DNA of 64,000 bases from CAISIP01 sp043759735 (GTDB lineage: Bacteria > Pseudomonadota > Gammaproteobacteria > Burkholderiales > Burkholderiaceae_C), in contig JAYUQC010000167.1 in assembly GCA_043759735.1 (NCBI GenBank), positions 1 to 64,000 on the forward strand, in the 5' to 3' direction. The notes below the pieces were generated by a model. It was not told where the DNA came from. It worked only from the letters and a program-made list of their open reading frames with translations, and did no database searches. A program made the translations under genes and the position numbers. Positions 1 through 8,157 of this stretch are shown piece after piece (within the stretch, counting starts at the first letter, position 1; the number at the start of each line of letters is the position of its first letter).

Positions 1-151
1 AGGCGCGGACCTGACGGCCTACTACCCCAGCGGCGCCAAGCCGCTGATCCTCGGCGAAGCGGTCAACACGGCGACGACTTATGGCTACGACATCGTGACA
101 ATGATGCAAGAGACCAAGACCACGCTGTGCCAGATCGAGCGAGCCGCTTAA
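1..151 (+). CDS. fdh3A: Formate dehydrogenase catalytic (alpha) subunit, C-terminal end only
   Basis: The window opens inside this gene; only the last 49 codons before TAA are present. The tail contains AKPLILGEAVNTATTYGYDI and ends CQIERAA. It is assigned to the molybdo/tungsto-bis-MGD catalytic subunit by context: it stops 12 bases before an FDH3-type iron-sulfur beta subunit and shares an operon with the cytochrome b gamma subunit. The catalytic residue and Fe-S cluster lie outside the window, so selenocysteine versus cysteine cannot be judged. The identification is inference from order plus the fit of the tail. Confidence 0.75.
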   Translation, partial: GADLTAYYPSGAKPLILGEAVNTATTYGYDIVTMMQETKTTLCQIERAA

Positions 152-163
152 GGAGATCGTCGA

Positions 164-796
164 ATGGCCAGAATGAAGTTCATTTGCGACGCCGAGCGTT
201 GCATCGAGTGCAACGGCTGCGTCACCGCCTGCAAGGCCGAGCACGACGTGCCCTGGGGCGTGAACCGGCGCCGCGTGGTCACACTCAACGACGGCATCGC
301 CGGCGAAAAGAGCATCTCGGTCGCGTGCATGCACTGCTCCGACGCGCCCTGCATGGCGGTCTGCCCGGTCGACTGCTTCTACCGCACCGACGAAGGCGTG
401 GTGCTGCACGACAAGGACGTCTGCATCGGCTGTGGCTATTGCTCCTACGCCTGCCCGTTTGGCGCGCCGCAGTTCCCGTCGCAGGGCACGTTTGGCGTGC
501 GCGGCAAGATGGACAAATGCACCTTCTGCGCCGGCGGCCCGGAAGAACACGGCAGCCAGGCAGAGTTCGAGAAATACGGGCGCAATCGCCTGGCTGAAGG
601 CAAGCTGCCGGCCTGCGCCGAGATGTGTTCCACCAAGGCCCTGATCGCCGGCGACGGCGATGTGGTGGCCGACATCTTCCGCAACCGGGTCGTGATGCGC
701 GGCAAGGGTGCCGAGGTCTGGGGTTGGGGCACTGCCTACGGCTCCAAGCAGGCCGGGCAGCCCAACGGCGCGTCGTCCACCGGTACCAAGTCATGA
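164..796 (+). CDS. fdh3B: Formate dehydrogenase FDH3 beta subunit, 4Fe-4S ferredoxin type
   Basis: This 210-residue protein carries electrons from the catalytic subunit to the membrane cytochrome b subunit. Four ferredoxin-like cysteine clusters are visible: CIECNGCVTAC (C13, C16, C19, C23), CMHCSDAPCMAVCP, CIGCGYCSYACP and a split set with CTFC and later CAEMC. This is the usual architecture of NrfC/FdoH-type subunits able to hold four [4Fe-4S] clusters. The start at 164 is preceded by AAGGAG. No C-terminal membrane anchor is seen, unlike E. coli FdoH, which fits the shorter FDH3 form. It lies 12 bases after the alpha subunit, and the next gene overlaps its stop codon. Confidence 0.93.
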   Translation: MARMKFICDAERCIECNGCVTACKAEHDVPWGVNRRRVVTLNDGIAGEKSISVACMHCSDAPCMAVCPVDCFYRTDEGVVLHDKDVCIGCGYCSYACPFGAPQFPSQGTFGVRGKMDKCTFCAGGPEEHGSQAEFEKYGRNRLAEGKLPACAEMCSTKALIAGDGDVVADIFRNRVVMRGKGAEVWGWGTAYGSKQAGQPNGASSTGTKS

Positions 797-1098
797 GCGC
801 CCCCAGCCCTGGCTTCGCCAGGCCCCCCGAGGGGGTGCCAGAAAACTTGGGAACGGTCCGGCGTTTTCTCAAGAGGCCGGCGCCACTGTGGATCCTGGCG
901 CTGGCCGGCGCGCTGGTCGCGTGTTCGGAGAAGCCGCAGTCGCACGGCCTCACGCGCAACGATGCCGCACCGTCTGCCGGCACCGGCAAGGTGTTCACAG
1001 ATGCCGGCTGGAAGTCGGGCGACAAGGCGTCCTGGGAAGAACATTTGAAGGTGCGCACCCGGCGTGGCCAGGACGACTACTACGCTAACAAGAACTGA
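793..1098 (+). CDS. Small lipoprotein of the formate dehydrogenase operon, function unknown
   Basis: A 101-residue reading frame sits between the beta and gamma subunit genes. It has a lipoprotein signal: a hydrophobic run (WILALAGALV) ending in a lipobox LVAC, followed by SEKPQ. The mature part is short and polar and ends in KVRTRRGQDDYYANKN. I do not recognise a domain. By context it may be an envelope accessory of the formate dehydrogenase. The ATG at 793 overlaps the upstream stop, but the first residues (MSAPSPGFARPPEG) are encoded by a hairpin repeat also found at 25706. The ancestral start may therefore lie downstream, for example GTG 835 or TTG 847. Confidence 0.65.
   Translation: MSAPSPGFARPPEGVPENLGTVRRFLKRPAPLWILALAGALVACSEKPQSHGLTRNDAAPSAGTGKVFTDAGWKSGDKASWEEHLKVRTRRGQDDYYANKN
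794..828 (+). repeat. Intercistronic hairpin repeat, copy 1
   Basis: A 35-base element starting exactly at the TGA stop of fdh3B. It matches the element at 25706-25740 at 34 of 35 positions. Its core is a perfect 6-bp stem with a 3-base loop, CCTGGC-TTC-GCCAGG (808-822), followed by a C run. Here it also supplies the start codon and first codons of the following lipoprotein frame. Such repeats can act as mRNA stability or processing elements; that role is inferred. Confidence 0.75.
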
Positions 1099-1114
1099 CG
1101 GCGAGGATCGCACG

Positions 1115-2272
1115 ATGATCAAACCATTCGGTATTGCCGTGCTGGCCCTGTGGCTGGCCTGCCAGTCCGGAGACGCAGCGGCGCAGACCGTGGCGCCGGC
1201 AACGCCGCCTGCCGCTGGCGCCGAGGCTGGTGGCGTCAAGAGCCAGAACATTTTCGAGGTCAAGCCCGACGCCAGCGCCGCGCCGGGATACGCGGACCAG
1301 AACAATGGGCAGCGGGGCCAGGTGCAGCCCGGCAATAATGCGCCGATGTGGCGCCAGGTGGGCAATGGGGTCACCGGCACCAGCAGCCTGCCGACGCCGG
1401 AAGCGGGTAACCTGATCCAGCCGTTCGTGCAATATCCTGGCTCGCGTTTCACCAATGCCGGCGAAGCCTGGCGCCAGGTGCGCAACCAATGGATCATTCC
1501 GTACGGCGGCGCATTGTTGCTGATCGTGGTGGGCGCCATTGCGCTGTTTTATCTCGGCAAGGGCAAGCTCGGCCATGCAGATGGCACGGGCATCCGCACC
1601 ATCGAACGATTCACGCCGTTCGAGCGATCGGCACATTGGGCCAATGCCATTGCGTTCTGTGTGCTGGCGGTCTCTGGCCTGGTGATGGCGTTCGGCAAGT
1701 TCGTGTTGCTGCCGGTCATCGGCGCCAGCCTGTTCGGCTGGCTGAGCTATGCGCTCAAGAACGCACACAACTTTGCCGGGCCGCTGTTTGCGGTGTCGCT
1801 TGCAGTGGTGTTCTTCACCTTCGTCCGGGACAATCTGCCGCGCCAGGGCGACCTGGCCTGGCTGCGCCAGGGTGGTGGCATGCTGTCCGGCAAGGAGGTG
1901 CCGTCGCACCGCTTCAATGCCGGCGAAAAACTGGTGTTCTGGGGCGGTGTGCTGCTGCTGGGTCTGATCGTCGTGGGCTCGGGCCTGGTGCTGGACAAGC
2001 TGCTGCCCGCGCTGGTGTATGAGCGCTCGACCATGCAGATCAGCCACATGCTGCACTCGGTTGCGGCGGTCCTGATGATGGCGATGTTCATCGGGCACAT
2101 TTATATCGGAACCATCGGCATGCGGGGGGCCTACCAGGGCATGAAGACCGGATATGTGGACGAGGCCTGGGCGCGGGAGCACCATCAGGAATGGTACGAC
2201 GACATCAAGGCCGGCAAGATTCCCGCGCAGCGTTCGCAGTCCGCAACGCCGGCAATACCCGTTCGAGCGTGA
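1115..2272 (+). CDS. fdh3C: Formate dehydrogenase gamma subunit, membrane cytochrome b
   Basis: A 385-residue integral membrane protein of the cytochrome b556 (FdoI/FdnI) family that passes electrons from formate to quinone. The N-terminus has a signal-like segment (ALWLACQSGDAAAQ). A Pro/Gly/Asn-rich periplasmic stretch follows to about residue 125, then a helix near residues 130-150, then the family core beginning at FTPFERSAHWANA. Candidate heme ligands are the His in RSAHW, ALKNAHNFAG and ISHMLHSVAAVLMMAMFIGH. The long N-terminal periplasmic extension is typical of beta/gammaproteobacterial versions rather than E. coli FdoI (211 aa). The start at 1115 follows GAGGATCGCACG. Confidence 0.9.
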   Translation: MIKPFGIAVLALWLACQSGDAAAQTVAPATPPAAGAEAGGVKSQNIFEVKPDASAAPGYADQNNGQRGQVQPGNNAPMWRQVGNGVTGTSSLPTPEAGNLIQPFVQYPGSRFTNAGEAWRQVRNQWIIPYGGALLLIVVGAIALFYLGKGKLGHADGTGIRTIERFTPFERSAHWANAIAFCVLAVSGLVMAFGKFVLLPVIGASLFGWLSYALKNAHNFAGPLFAVSLAVVFFTFVRDNLPRQGDLAWLRQGGGMLSGKEVPSHRFNAGEKLVFWGGVLLLGLIVVGSGLVLDKLLPALVYERSTMQISHMLHSVAAVLMMAMFIGHIYIGTIGMRGAYQGMKTGYVDEAWAREHHQEWYDDIKAGKIPAQRSQSATPAIPVRA

Positions 2273-2282
2273 GGCACAAACC

Positions 2283-2684
2283 ATGAAAAATTGCTCCGTT
2301 TTGGTACTGATGGGCGCGATCGGGGGGTTGTGCGCCGCTAGCGCGGCGCTCGCCAAATTGCCACCGCCAACTGCGGAGGCCAAGGCCGCCGCCGCGGCTG
2401 CGGCGCCGAAGACCGCCTGGAGCGACAAGGTGGCGGTGTTCCAATTGTGCAAGGCACAGGACAAGGTGGTCGCGCATTACCAGTCCAGTGCCCGCTCGGC
2501 CGGCAAGGAACCCAAGGCCGCCACGCCCACGCCGACCTGTGCCGATCCGGGAGTCTTCGTCGCGGCGGTCGAACCCGTCAAACCGGCCGAGGCCGCCGGG
2601 GCGCATTCGCCGGCAGCCACCGCGATCGGTCCACCCAGCAGCAAGGTGCCGGCTGCCGAGATCGCCGCGCCCAAGAAGCCCTGA
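2283..2684 (+). CDS. Exported Ala/Pro-rich protein at the end of the FDH operon
   Basis: A 133-residue protein with a clear Sec signal peptide (LVLMGAIGGLCAASAALA), then an Ala/Lys-rich linker. A short conserved-looking core (WSDKVAVFQLCKAQDKVVAHY) precedes a second low-complexity Ala/Pro tail. It has two mature cysteines (LCKAQ and TCADPG) that could form a disulfide. It starts 10 bases after the gamma subunit stop and so belongs to the operon. No recognised domain; a periplasmic accessory role is a guess from position. Confidence 0.7.
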   Translation: MKNCSVLVLMGAIGGLCAASAALAKLPPPTAEAKAAAAAAAPKTAWSDKVAVFQLCKAQDKVVAHYQSSARSAGKEPKAATPTPTCADPGVFVAAVEPVKPAEAAGAHSPAATAIGPPSSKVPAAEIAAPKKP

Positions 2685-2747
2685 TCGGATGTGGTGTCGA
2701 CGGGCCCACCGCGCGGCAGTTCGGCCTTTTTGCGGTAGGCTTGCAGC

Positions 2748-3653
2748 ATGTCGATGCCCGTAGCTGTACCCCGTCCCCGTCTGACATCGGCGTGCGCCGC
2801 TTTGACGAAGTCGATCGAGGCCGTCAACGAGAATGGGCAACGGCAGGCGGTCTCGATTCCCGCTGAACGCGCCTTGACGGTTTATGTCGACAAGCGCGAA
2901 CTGGTCACGCTGATGACGCTCGGAGCCCGGCCGGAGCTGCTGGTGCTCGGCTACCTGCGAAACCAGCGCCTGGTGCGTTCGGCCAGCGAGGTGGAGTCAA
3001 TCACGGTCGACTGGGACGTCGGTGTCGCGGCGGTCAAGACACGCCATGGCGTCTCCGATATCGAACAGCGCACCGCCAAGCGGGTCGTGACCACCGGCTG
3101 CGGCCAGGGCAGCATGTTCGGCGATCTGATGAACGAGGTGGATCGGCTGGTCCTGCCCGAAGCCACCCTGACCCAGTCGCAGTTGTACGGCATTGTCGAC
3201 ACCATCCGGTTGCAGGAGAGCACCTACAAGACGGCGGGTTCGGTCCACGGCTGCGCGCTGTTTCGCGGCCAGCAGCTGCTGGTTTTCGTCGAAGACGTGG
3301 GTCGCCACAATGCGATCGACACCATTGCCGGCTGGATGTGGTTGCATCGCGACGAAGGCGACGACAGCTTGGAGCGCAGCATCGACCCAACCAGCGCCGG
3401 CATGACCGGTGCCGACAAGGTGTTCTACACCACGGGTCGGCTGACCAGTGAGATGGTCATCAAGTCGGCCCAGATGGGGGTACCGATTGTGGTCTCGCGC
3501 AGCGGCATCACCCAGATGGGGCATGCGGTGGCACAGGACCTGGGCCTGTGCACCATCGGCCGTGCGACACACAAACGCTTCCTGTGTTTCAGCGGGGCGC
3601 AGCGCTTGCAACTTGAAGCCGGCCTGGTCGGCCCGCGCCTGCGCGCTGCTTGA
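2748..3653 (+). CDS. fdhD: Formate dehydrogenase accessory sulfurtransferase FdhD
   Basis: FdhD moves sulfur from the cysteine desulfurase IscS to the molybdenum cofactor of formate dehydrogenase, which is needed for activity. At 301 residues it is near family length (E. coli about 277). Family hallmarks are RALTVYVDKRELVTLMTLG at 41-59, EDVGRHNAIDTIAG near 215-228, YTTGRLTSEMVIKSAQMG, and SRSGIT. The active-site loop reads TTGCGQGS with a single cysteine (C118) where E. coli has a CxxC. It follows the FDH operon by 63 bases, consistent with co-expression. Confidence 0.94.
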   Translation: MSMPVAVPRPRLTSACAALTKSIEAVNENGQRQAVSIPAERALTVYVDKRELVTLMTLGARPELLVLGYLRNQRLVRSASEVESITVDWDVGVAAVKTRHGVSDIEQRTAKRVVTTGCGQGSMFGDLMNEVDRLVLPEATLTQSQLYGIVDTIRLQESTYKTAGSVHGCALFRGQQLLVFVEDVGRHNAIDTIAGWMWLHRDEGDDSLERSIDPTSAGMTGADKVFYTTGRLTSEMVIKSAQMGVPIVVSRSGITQMGHAVAQDLGLCTIGRATHKRFLCFSGAQRLQLEAGLVGPRLRAA

Positions 3654-3700
3654 GCAATACCCGAGCAATACCCGGGCGCTGACCGGGCGCTGACCGGGCG
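3652..3700 (+). repeat. Two adjacent 11-bp tandem duplications after fdhD
   Basis: GAGCAATACCC occurs twice in a row (3652-3673), followed immediately by GGGCGCTGACC twice in a row (3674-3695) and a partial GGGCG. The fdhD stop codon overlaps the first unit. This looks like local replication slippage; no function is evident. Confidence 0.85.
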
Positions 3701-3787
3701 CGGTTTGCCGCTGTGTGCAGACGAGGTCCTGGCACGCGGTCCGACCCTGCGGTCGCGGGGCCTTCGCGAATCGGCTAAGGTAGGGGC

Positions 3788-6307
3788 ATGAAACCTTCTT
3801 TCTGGCAGTTGGGCCTGCGCTCCTTGTGGCGCGACCTGCGCTCGGGCGAACTGCGCCTGCTGATCGTCGCGGTGACGCTGGCGGTGGCGGCCCTGACGGC
3901 GGTCGGATTTTTCGCCGACCGCCTGCAGGGCGGCTTGCAGCGCGACGCGCGGCAACTGCTCGGCGGTGATGTGGTGCTGTCGACCGACAAACCCACCCCG
4001 CAGGCGATCGTCGACAAGGCCCGTGCACTGGGCCTGCGTGCCACCACCACGGTCAGTTTCCCGACCATGGCGCGTGCAACGGACGATCGGGGCGGGGCCA
4101 GCAAACTGGTGGCGCTGAAGGCGGTCCCGGCGGGATATCCTCTGCGCGGCAGCCTGACGATTGCCGATGCGATCGAAGCGCCGGGGCAAACCACGCAGGA
4201 CGTGCCCGCGAGCGGCTCGGTATGGGTCGACGCGGCATTGCTGGAATCGCTCAACCTGCGCCTGGGCGACGCCTTGCTGCTGGGGGACGCCCGATTCACG
4301 GTCGCGCGCATCATCGTGATCGAGCCGGACCGCGGCGGCGGTTTCGTCAACTTCTCGCCACGCGTGATGTTCAACCAGGCCGATCTGGCCTCCACCGGCC
4401 TGGTGCAGCCGGCGAGCCGCTTGAATTACCGGTTTGCGGTTGCCGGCGACGATCCGCCGGTCAAGCAGTTCAGCGACTGGGTCACCCGGGTGATCGACAA
4501 GGGCGAGGTGCGGGGCACCCGGCTCGAGACGCTGGAGGGTGGCCGCTCCGACATCCGCCAGACGCTGGACCGGGCCGAGAAATTTCTCAACCTGGTGGCG
4601 TTGCTCGCGGCCATGCTCAGCGCGGTAGCGGTGGCGCTGGCGGCCCGGGGATTTGCCGCCAACCATCTGGACGACTGCGCCATGTTGCGGGTGCTGGGGC
4701 TGGGCCAGCGTAGCATCGCGCTGGGCTATGTCGTCGAGTTTGGCCTGATCGGTCTGGCCGCCAGTGCGCTGGGCGTGGCCATCGGTTTTGGCGTGCATTA
4801 CATTTTTGTCGCGTTGTTGTCGGGCCTGGTGGCGGTGGGATTGCCGGCGCCGACCTTGTGGCCGGTGGCGTTCGGCCTGGGCATGGGCCTCACCCTGCTG
4901 GTCGCCTTTGGTTTGCCGCCGGTGCTGCAACTGGCCCGGGTGCCACCACTGCGGGTGATCCGCCGCGACGTGGGCAACCTGAAGCCGGCCTCGATGGCGG
5001 TGCTGGGCGTCGGCGTGGCCGGGTTCGCGGCGTTGTTGCTGGCGGCCAGCCGCGACCTGATGCTCGGTCTGATTGCGGTCGGCGGGTTTGCCGGCGCAGT
5101 GCTGGTATTTGCCGGCCTGTCCTGGGTCGCGGTCAAGGTCCTGCGGCGCAGCGTCAATGAGTCCACTGCTCCGCGCTGGATGGTGCTGGCCACGCGGCAG
5201 ATTTCAGCGCGTCCGGCCTATGCGGTGGTGCAGGTCAGCGCGCTGGCGGTCGGACTGCTGGCGCTGATCCTGCTCGTGCTGCTGCGCACCGACCTGATCA
5301 GCAGTTGGCGCCAGGCTACGCCGGCCAATGCGCCGAACCGTTTTGTCATCAACGTCATGCCCGACCAGGGGCCGACGTTTCAGAACCGGTTGCGCGAGGC
5401 CGGCGTGCGCGACTATGACTGGTACCCGATGATCCGCGGCCGACTGGTCGCGATCAATGGGCGTGCGATCGTGCCCGACCAGATGCCGGACGAGAGGGCC
5501 CGGCATCTGGCCGACCGGGAGTTCAACCTGTCCAACAGCGCCGTGCGGCCGCCCCACAACCTGATCACGGCCGGCAAGTGGGTAGACCAGGAGGCGGGTG
5601 CGATCAGCGTCGAGGAGGGCATCGCCGAGACGCTCAATCTCAAGCTGGGCGATACGATGCGCTTCGACATTGCCGGTGTCATCGTCGAGTCGCGCGTCAC
5701 CTCGTTGCGCAAGGTCGACTGGGGTTCGATGCGGGCCAATTTCTTCGTGATCTATCCGGTGGACCAGTTGCCGGACGTGCCCGTGACCTACATGAGTGCG
5801 TTCAAGGCGCCGCCAGAGCGCGGCTTCGACAATGCCCTGGTGCGCGAATTTCCGAACATCACCAGTGTCGATGTCAGTGCCACGCTGGCGCAGGTGCAGC
5901 GCATCCTGGACCAGGTTGTGCGGGCCGTTGAGTTCCTGTTCGGCTTCACGCTGGCCGCCGGCCTGGTGGTGTTGTTCGCGGCCATTACCGCAACCCGCGA
6001 GGAACGGGCGCGCGAGTTTGCCATCATGCGCGCGGTTGGCGCGCAGGGAAAATTGCTGCGCCAGGTGCAACGCGCCGAACTCGCCGGCATCGGCCTGTTG
6101 GCCGGCCTGCTGGCGGCGCTGGTGGCCTCGGTTGTCGGCTGGTCGTTGGCGCGCTTTGTCTTCAACTTCGCCTGGACGGCGTCGCCCTGGGTGCCGCTCG
6201 AGGGCGCGCTGGCGGGCGCGGTGCTGGCCATGATGGCGGGCTGGTGGGGCTTGCGCGATGTATTGCGCCGCTCGGTGATCGAGACTTTGCGCCGGGCCCC
6301 CCAATGA
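3788..6307 (+). CDS. FtsX-family ABC transporter permease (YbbP-like)
   Basis: An 839-residue membrane protein with the layout of large YbbP/LolC-like permeases. An N-terminal helix at about residues 20-43 is followed by a periplasmic domain to about 265. A central group of helices spans about 270-500, and a second large soluble domain about 510-700. A C-terminal FtsX-type group (about 710-835) includes the coupling-type segment ATREERAREFAIMRAVGAQ. Such permeases extrude lipids or lipoproteins from the inner membrane with an ATPase partner such as YbbA. No ATPase gene is adjacent; the neighbours are fdhD and, beyond a 410-base gap, an MFS gene. Substrate unknown. Confidence 0.85.
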   Translation: MKPSFWQLGLRSLWRDLRSGELRLLIVAVTLAVAALTAVGFFADRLQGGLQRDARQLLGGDVVLSTDKPTPQAIVDKARALGLRATTTVSFPTMARATDDRGGASKLVALKAVPAGYPLRGSLTIADAIEAPGQTTQDVPASGSVWVDAALLESLNLRLGDALLLGDARFTVARIIVIEPDRGGGFVNFSPRVMFNQADLASTGLVQPASRLNYRFAVAGDDPPVKQFSDWVTRVIDKGEVRGTRLETLEGGRSDIRQTLDRAEKFLNLVALLAAMLSAVAVALAARGFAANHLDDCAMLRVLGLGQRSIALGYVVEFGLIGLAASALGVAIGFGVHYIFVALLSGLVAVGLPAPTLWPVAFGLGMGLTLLVAFGLPPVLQLARVPPLRVIRRDVGNLKPASMAVLGVGVAGFAALLLAASRDLMLGLIAVGGFAGAVLVFAGLSWVAVKVLRRSVNESTAPRWMVLATRQISARPAYAVVQVSALAVGLLALILLVLLRTDLISSWRQATPANAPNRFVINVMPDQGPTFQNRLREAGVRDYDWYPMIRGRLVAINGRAIVPDQMPDERARHLADREFNLSNSAVRPPHNLITAGKWVDQEAGAISVEEGIAETLNLKLGDTMRFDIAGVIVESRVTSLRKVDWGSMRANFFVIYPVDQLPDVPVTYMSAFKAPPERGFDNALVREFPNITSVDVSATLAQVQRILDQVVRAVEFLFGFTLAAGLVVLFAAITATREERAREFAIMRAVGAQGKLLRQVQRAELAGIGLLAGLLAALVASVVGWSLARFVFNFAWTASPWVPLEGALAGAVLAMMAGWWGLRDVLRRSVIETLRRAPQ

Positions 6308-6717
6308 ATGCTGCCCGGTTCAATCGATCGGCACTGAGCATGAACCGCTTCAAAGCTGTTGCTTCAGTCGTTCCAAGGCTTCACGATCGATCAGGTCCTT
6401 GGGGCGGTCCATGGGGCCGATCAGCGGATATTGATGCGCCGCGCAGCCGCGAGTTGGCGACCGTCATCCTGCGCATTCATCCGGCTGTGGGTAGCGCGCG
6501 CAACGCCCTTGGCCACCGGTTGGGCCGCCAACGACAACATGCTCTCGAGCTTGCTGCCCCGCCTGAGGGCAAGCGCCGGATCACGGATGAATTCAGAACG
6601 ATTTTGGGTGCCAGCAATTCGGACCATGGCGTCGATACTATCCCGATGCCCGATCAACGGCGTAGCGTGCTGGCGTGTCGGCGCCCGATCATGATGCCAT
6701 CGGGACTATTGACTGCG
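6308..6717. other. Intergenic stretch with a possible gene remnant
   Basis: No convincing intact gene in these 410 bases. On the minus strand, 6350-6463 encodes a clean stop-terminated tail that includes YPLIGPMDRPKDLIDREAL and ends ERLKQQL. It reads like the C-terminus of a real protein, but the frame is blocked upstream by TGA at 6464-6466. The rest holds short frames on both strands with no recognisable motif. A decayed gene is the simplest reading. Confidence 0.4.
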
Positions 6718-8022
6718 TCAGCGGCTCAGTGGCCGTGTGCGTACGTCCTTGCACAACCTGTCGAAGCCGCGCCAGGCGATCACCCCCAGCAGCGCCGACA
6801 GCATGAACAGCCAGGCGCTCAGACCCGTCGAGCCGGGCACATAGCCCTTGGCGTCCCAGCCCAGGTACAGGGCCATGCCCAGAAAGGGCGCGAAAGCACC
6901 GCGCACGCCGGTCAGCGTGACATGGATGCCCATGTAGGTCGATATCTGGTCACGCGGCGCGAAGTCGTTGTGGCCCAGTTGCCAGGCCAGGTTGCCGCCG
7001 CCATTGACGATGCCGGTGATGACCCGTCCTATCGCCAACCACCATAGCGAGAAGGTCCAGGCGCCCCAGAACATGAACAGCACGCCCACTACCCAGCCGG
7101 CATTCTGCCGCGCACGAAACTCGGTCACATGGACCTTGTCCAGGTAGCGAGCCCACAACGGCATGGTGGTCAGGTTCAACGTGAACGGTATCAGCATCAC
7201 GATGCCGATGCTCACAAAATAGCTGGCGCCCAACTGCTTCGATACCAGGTAGACCAGCGGCGGCTCCAGCATCATGTTGGCGGTGCCCGATATGAACTGG
7301 TGCAACTGGTAGCGCGCGTACAGCGTGTCCTTGCGCAGTACTTCGAAAAAGCCGTCGCGCCGGTGCTCGCCCTGCGTGCCCCGGCGCTCCATCACCCGGT
7401 GCCGTTTCTCGCCACGCACCAGCACGCCGCGGAACAGCCACACGCCGATGCAGCCAAACAGGGCGCCGGCGCCATAGATATAGCGGAAATTCTCGGGATG
7501 GGCATCCAGGATGAGACCGGCCACGCTGGTGGTCATTACCACAGTCAGGCTGGTGATCGCCTGCAGGCGTCCCGTCGCGCGGGCCCGCAAAACCCGGTCG
7601 TAATTCAGGCTCCAGGCCACGCTGCGCACCGTGATGATGCCGGCGATCAGGACGCGGCTCAGCACCACGCTGACCAGCAGGATCCAGGCTCCGTCGTGCG
7701 AACGCGGACTGACCGCGATCGCGGCCACACACATCAGCACCAGGGTCTGCAACGCCACGACCATTGGGATCTTGGGGCGGCCGGTAGCGATGCGGGTCCA
7801 GAAAAAGCTCGACAGGTTGCCGAACATCGGCGCCGCGGAGATGACCGCGATGACCCAGGGTTCGACGTCGAACGCCTTGGCCGCCACTACGGCCACGAAG
7901 CCCCCTTCCATCAGGCTGGTGGCAAGGGGCAGGGTCAGTTCGCTGAGTTGCTCCTGCCGAAAGCTCTTTTGTACCGCCGGATCGAGATCCGGAATCTGGA
8001 AGAACTTGTCGAACGAGGACAT
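6718..8022 (-). CDS. Major facilitator superfamily transporter
   Basis: A 434-residue polytopic protein with about twelve hydrophobic segments and a cytoplasmic loop in the middle (GEKRHRVMERRGTQGEHRRD), the usual MFS 6+6 pattern. The start at 8022 (MSSFDKFFQIPDLDP) is preferred over an upstream in-frame codon because the longer version adds a stretch with no protein character. It is flanked by unrelated genes and is probably monocistronic. Substrate cannot be deduced from the sequence. Confidence 0.82.
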   Translation of the reverse strand: MSSFDKFFQIPDLDPAVQKSFRQEQLSELTLPLATSLMEGGFVAVVAAKAFDVEPWVIAVISAAPMFGNLSSFFWTRIATGRPKIPMVVALQTLVLMCVAAIAVSPRSHDGAWILLVSVVLSRVLIAGIITVRSVAWSLNYDRVLRARATGRLQAITSLTVVMTTSVAGLILDAHPENFRYIYGAGALFGCIGVWLFRGVLVRGEKRHRVMERRGTQGEHRRDGFFEVLRKDTLYARYQLHQFISGTANMMLEPPLVYLVSKQLGASYFVSIGIVMLIPFTLNLTTMPLWARYLDKVHVTEFRARQNAGWVVGVLFMFWGAWTFSLWWLAIGRVITGIVNGGGNLAWQLGHNDFAPRDQISTYMGIHVTLTGVRGAFAPFLGMALYLGWDAKGYVPGSTGLSAWLFMLSALLGVIAWRGFDRLCKDVRTRPLSR

Positions 8023-8157
8023 CGTGGCGCGGCGCAATCGAGTGGTTTGAATGATTCTAGGGCTGCACCCCACGGCGAGCCCCGCTACGGGCATGCGCGC
8101 CGCGGTGAGGCGGCTGGCCGAACACGGGCCGGCGGCGGGTGGGCAATACCGCTTGAC

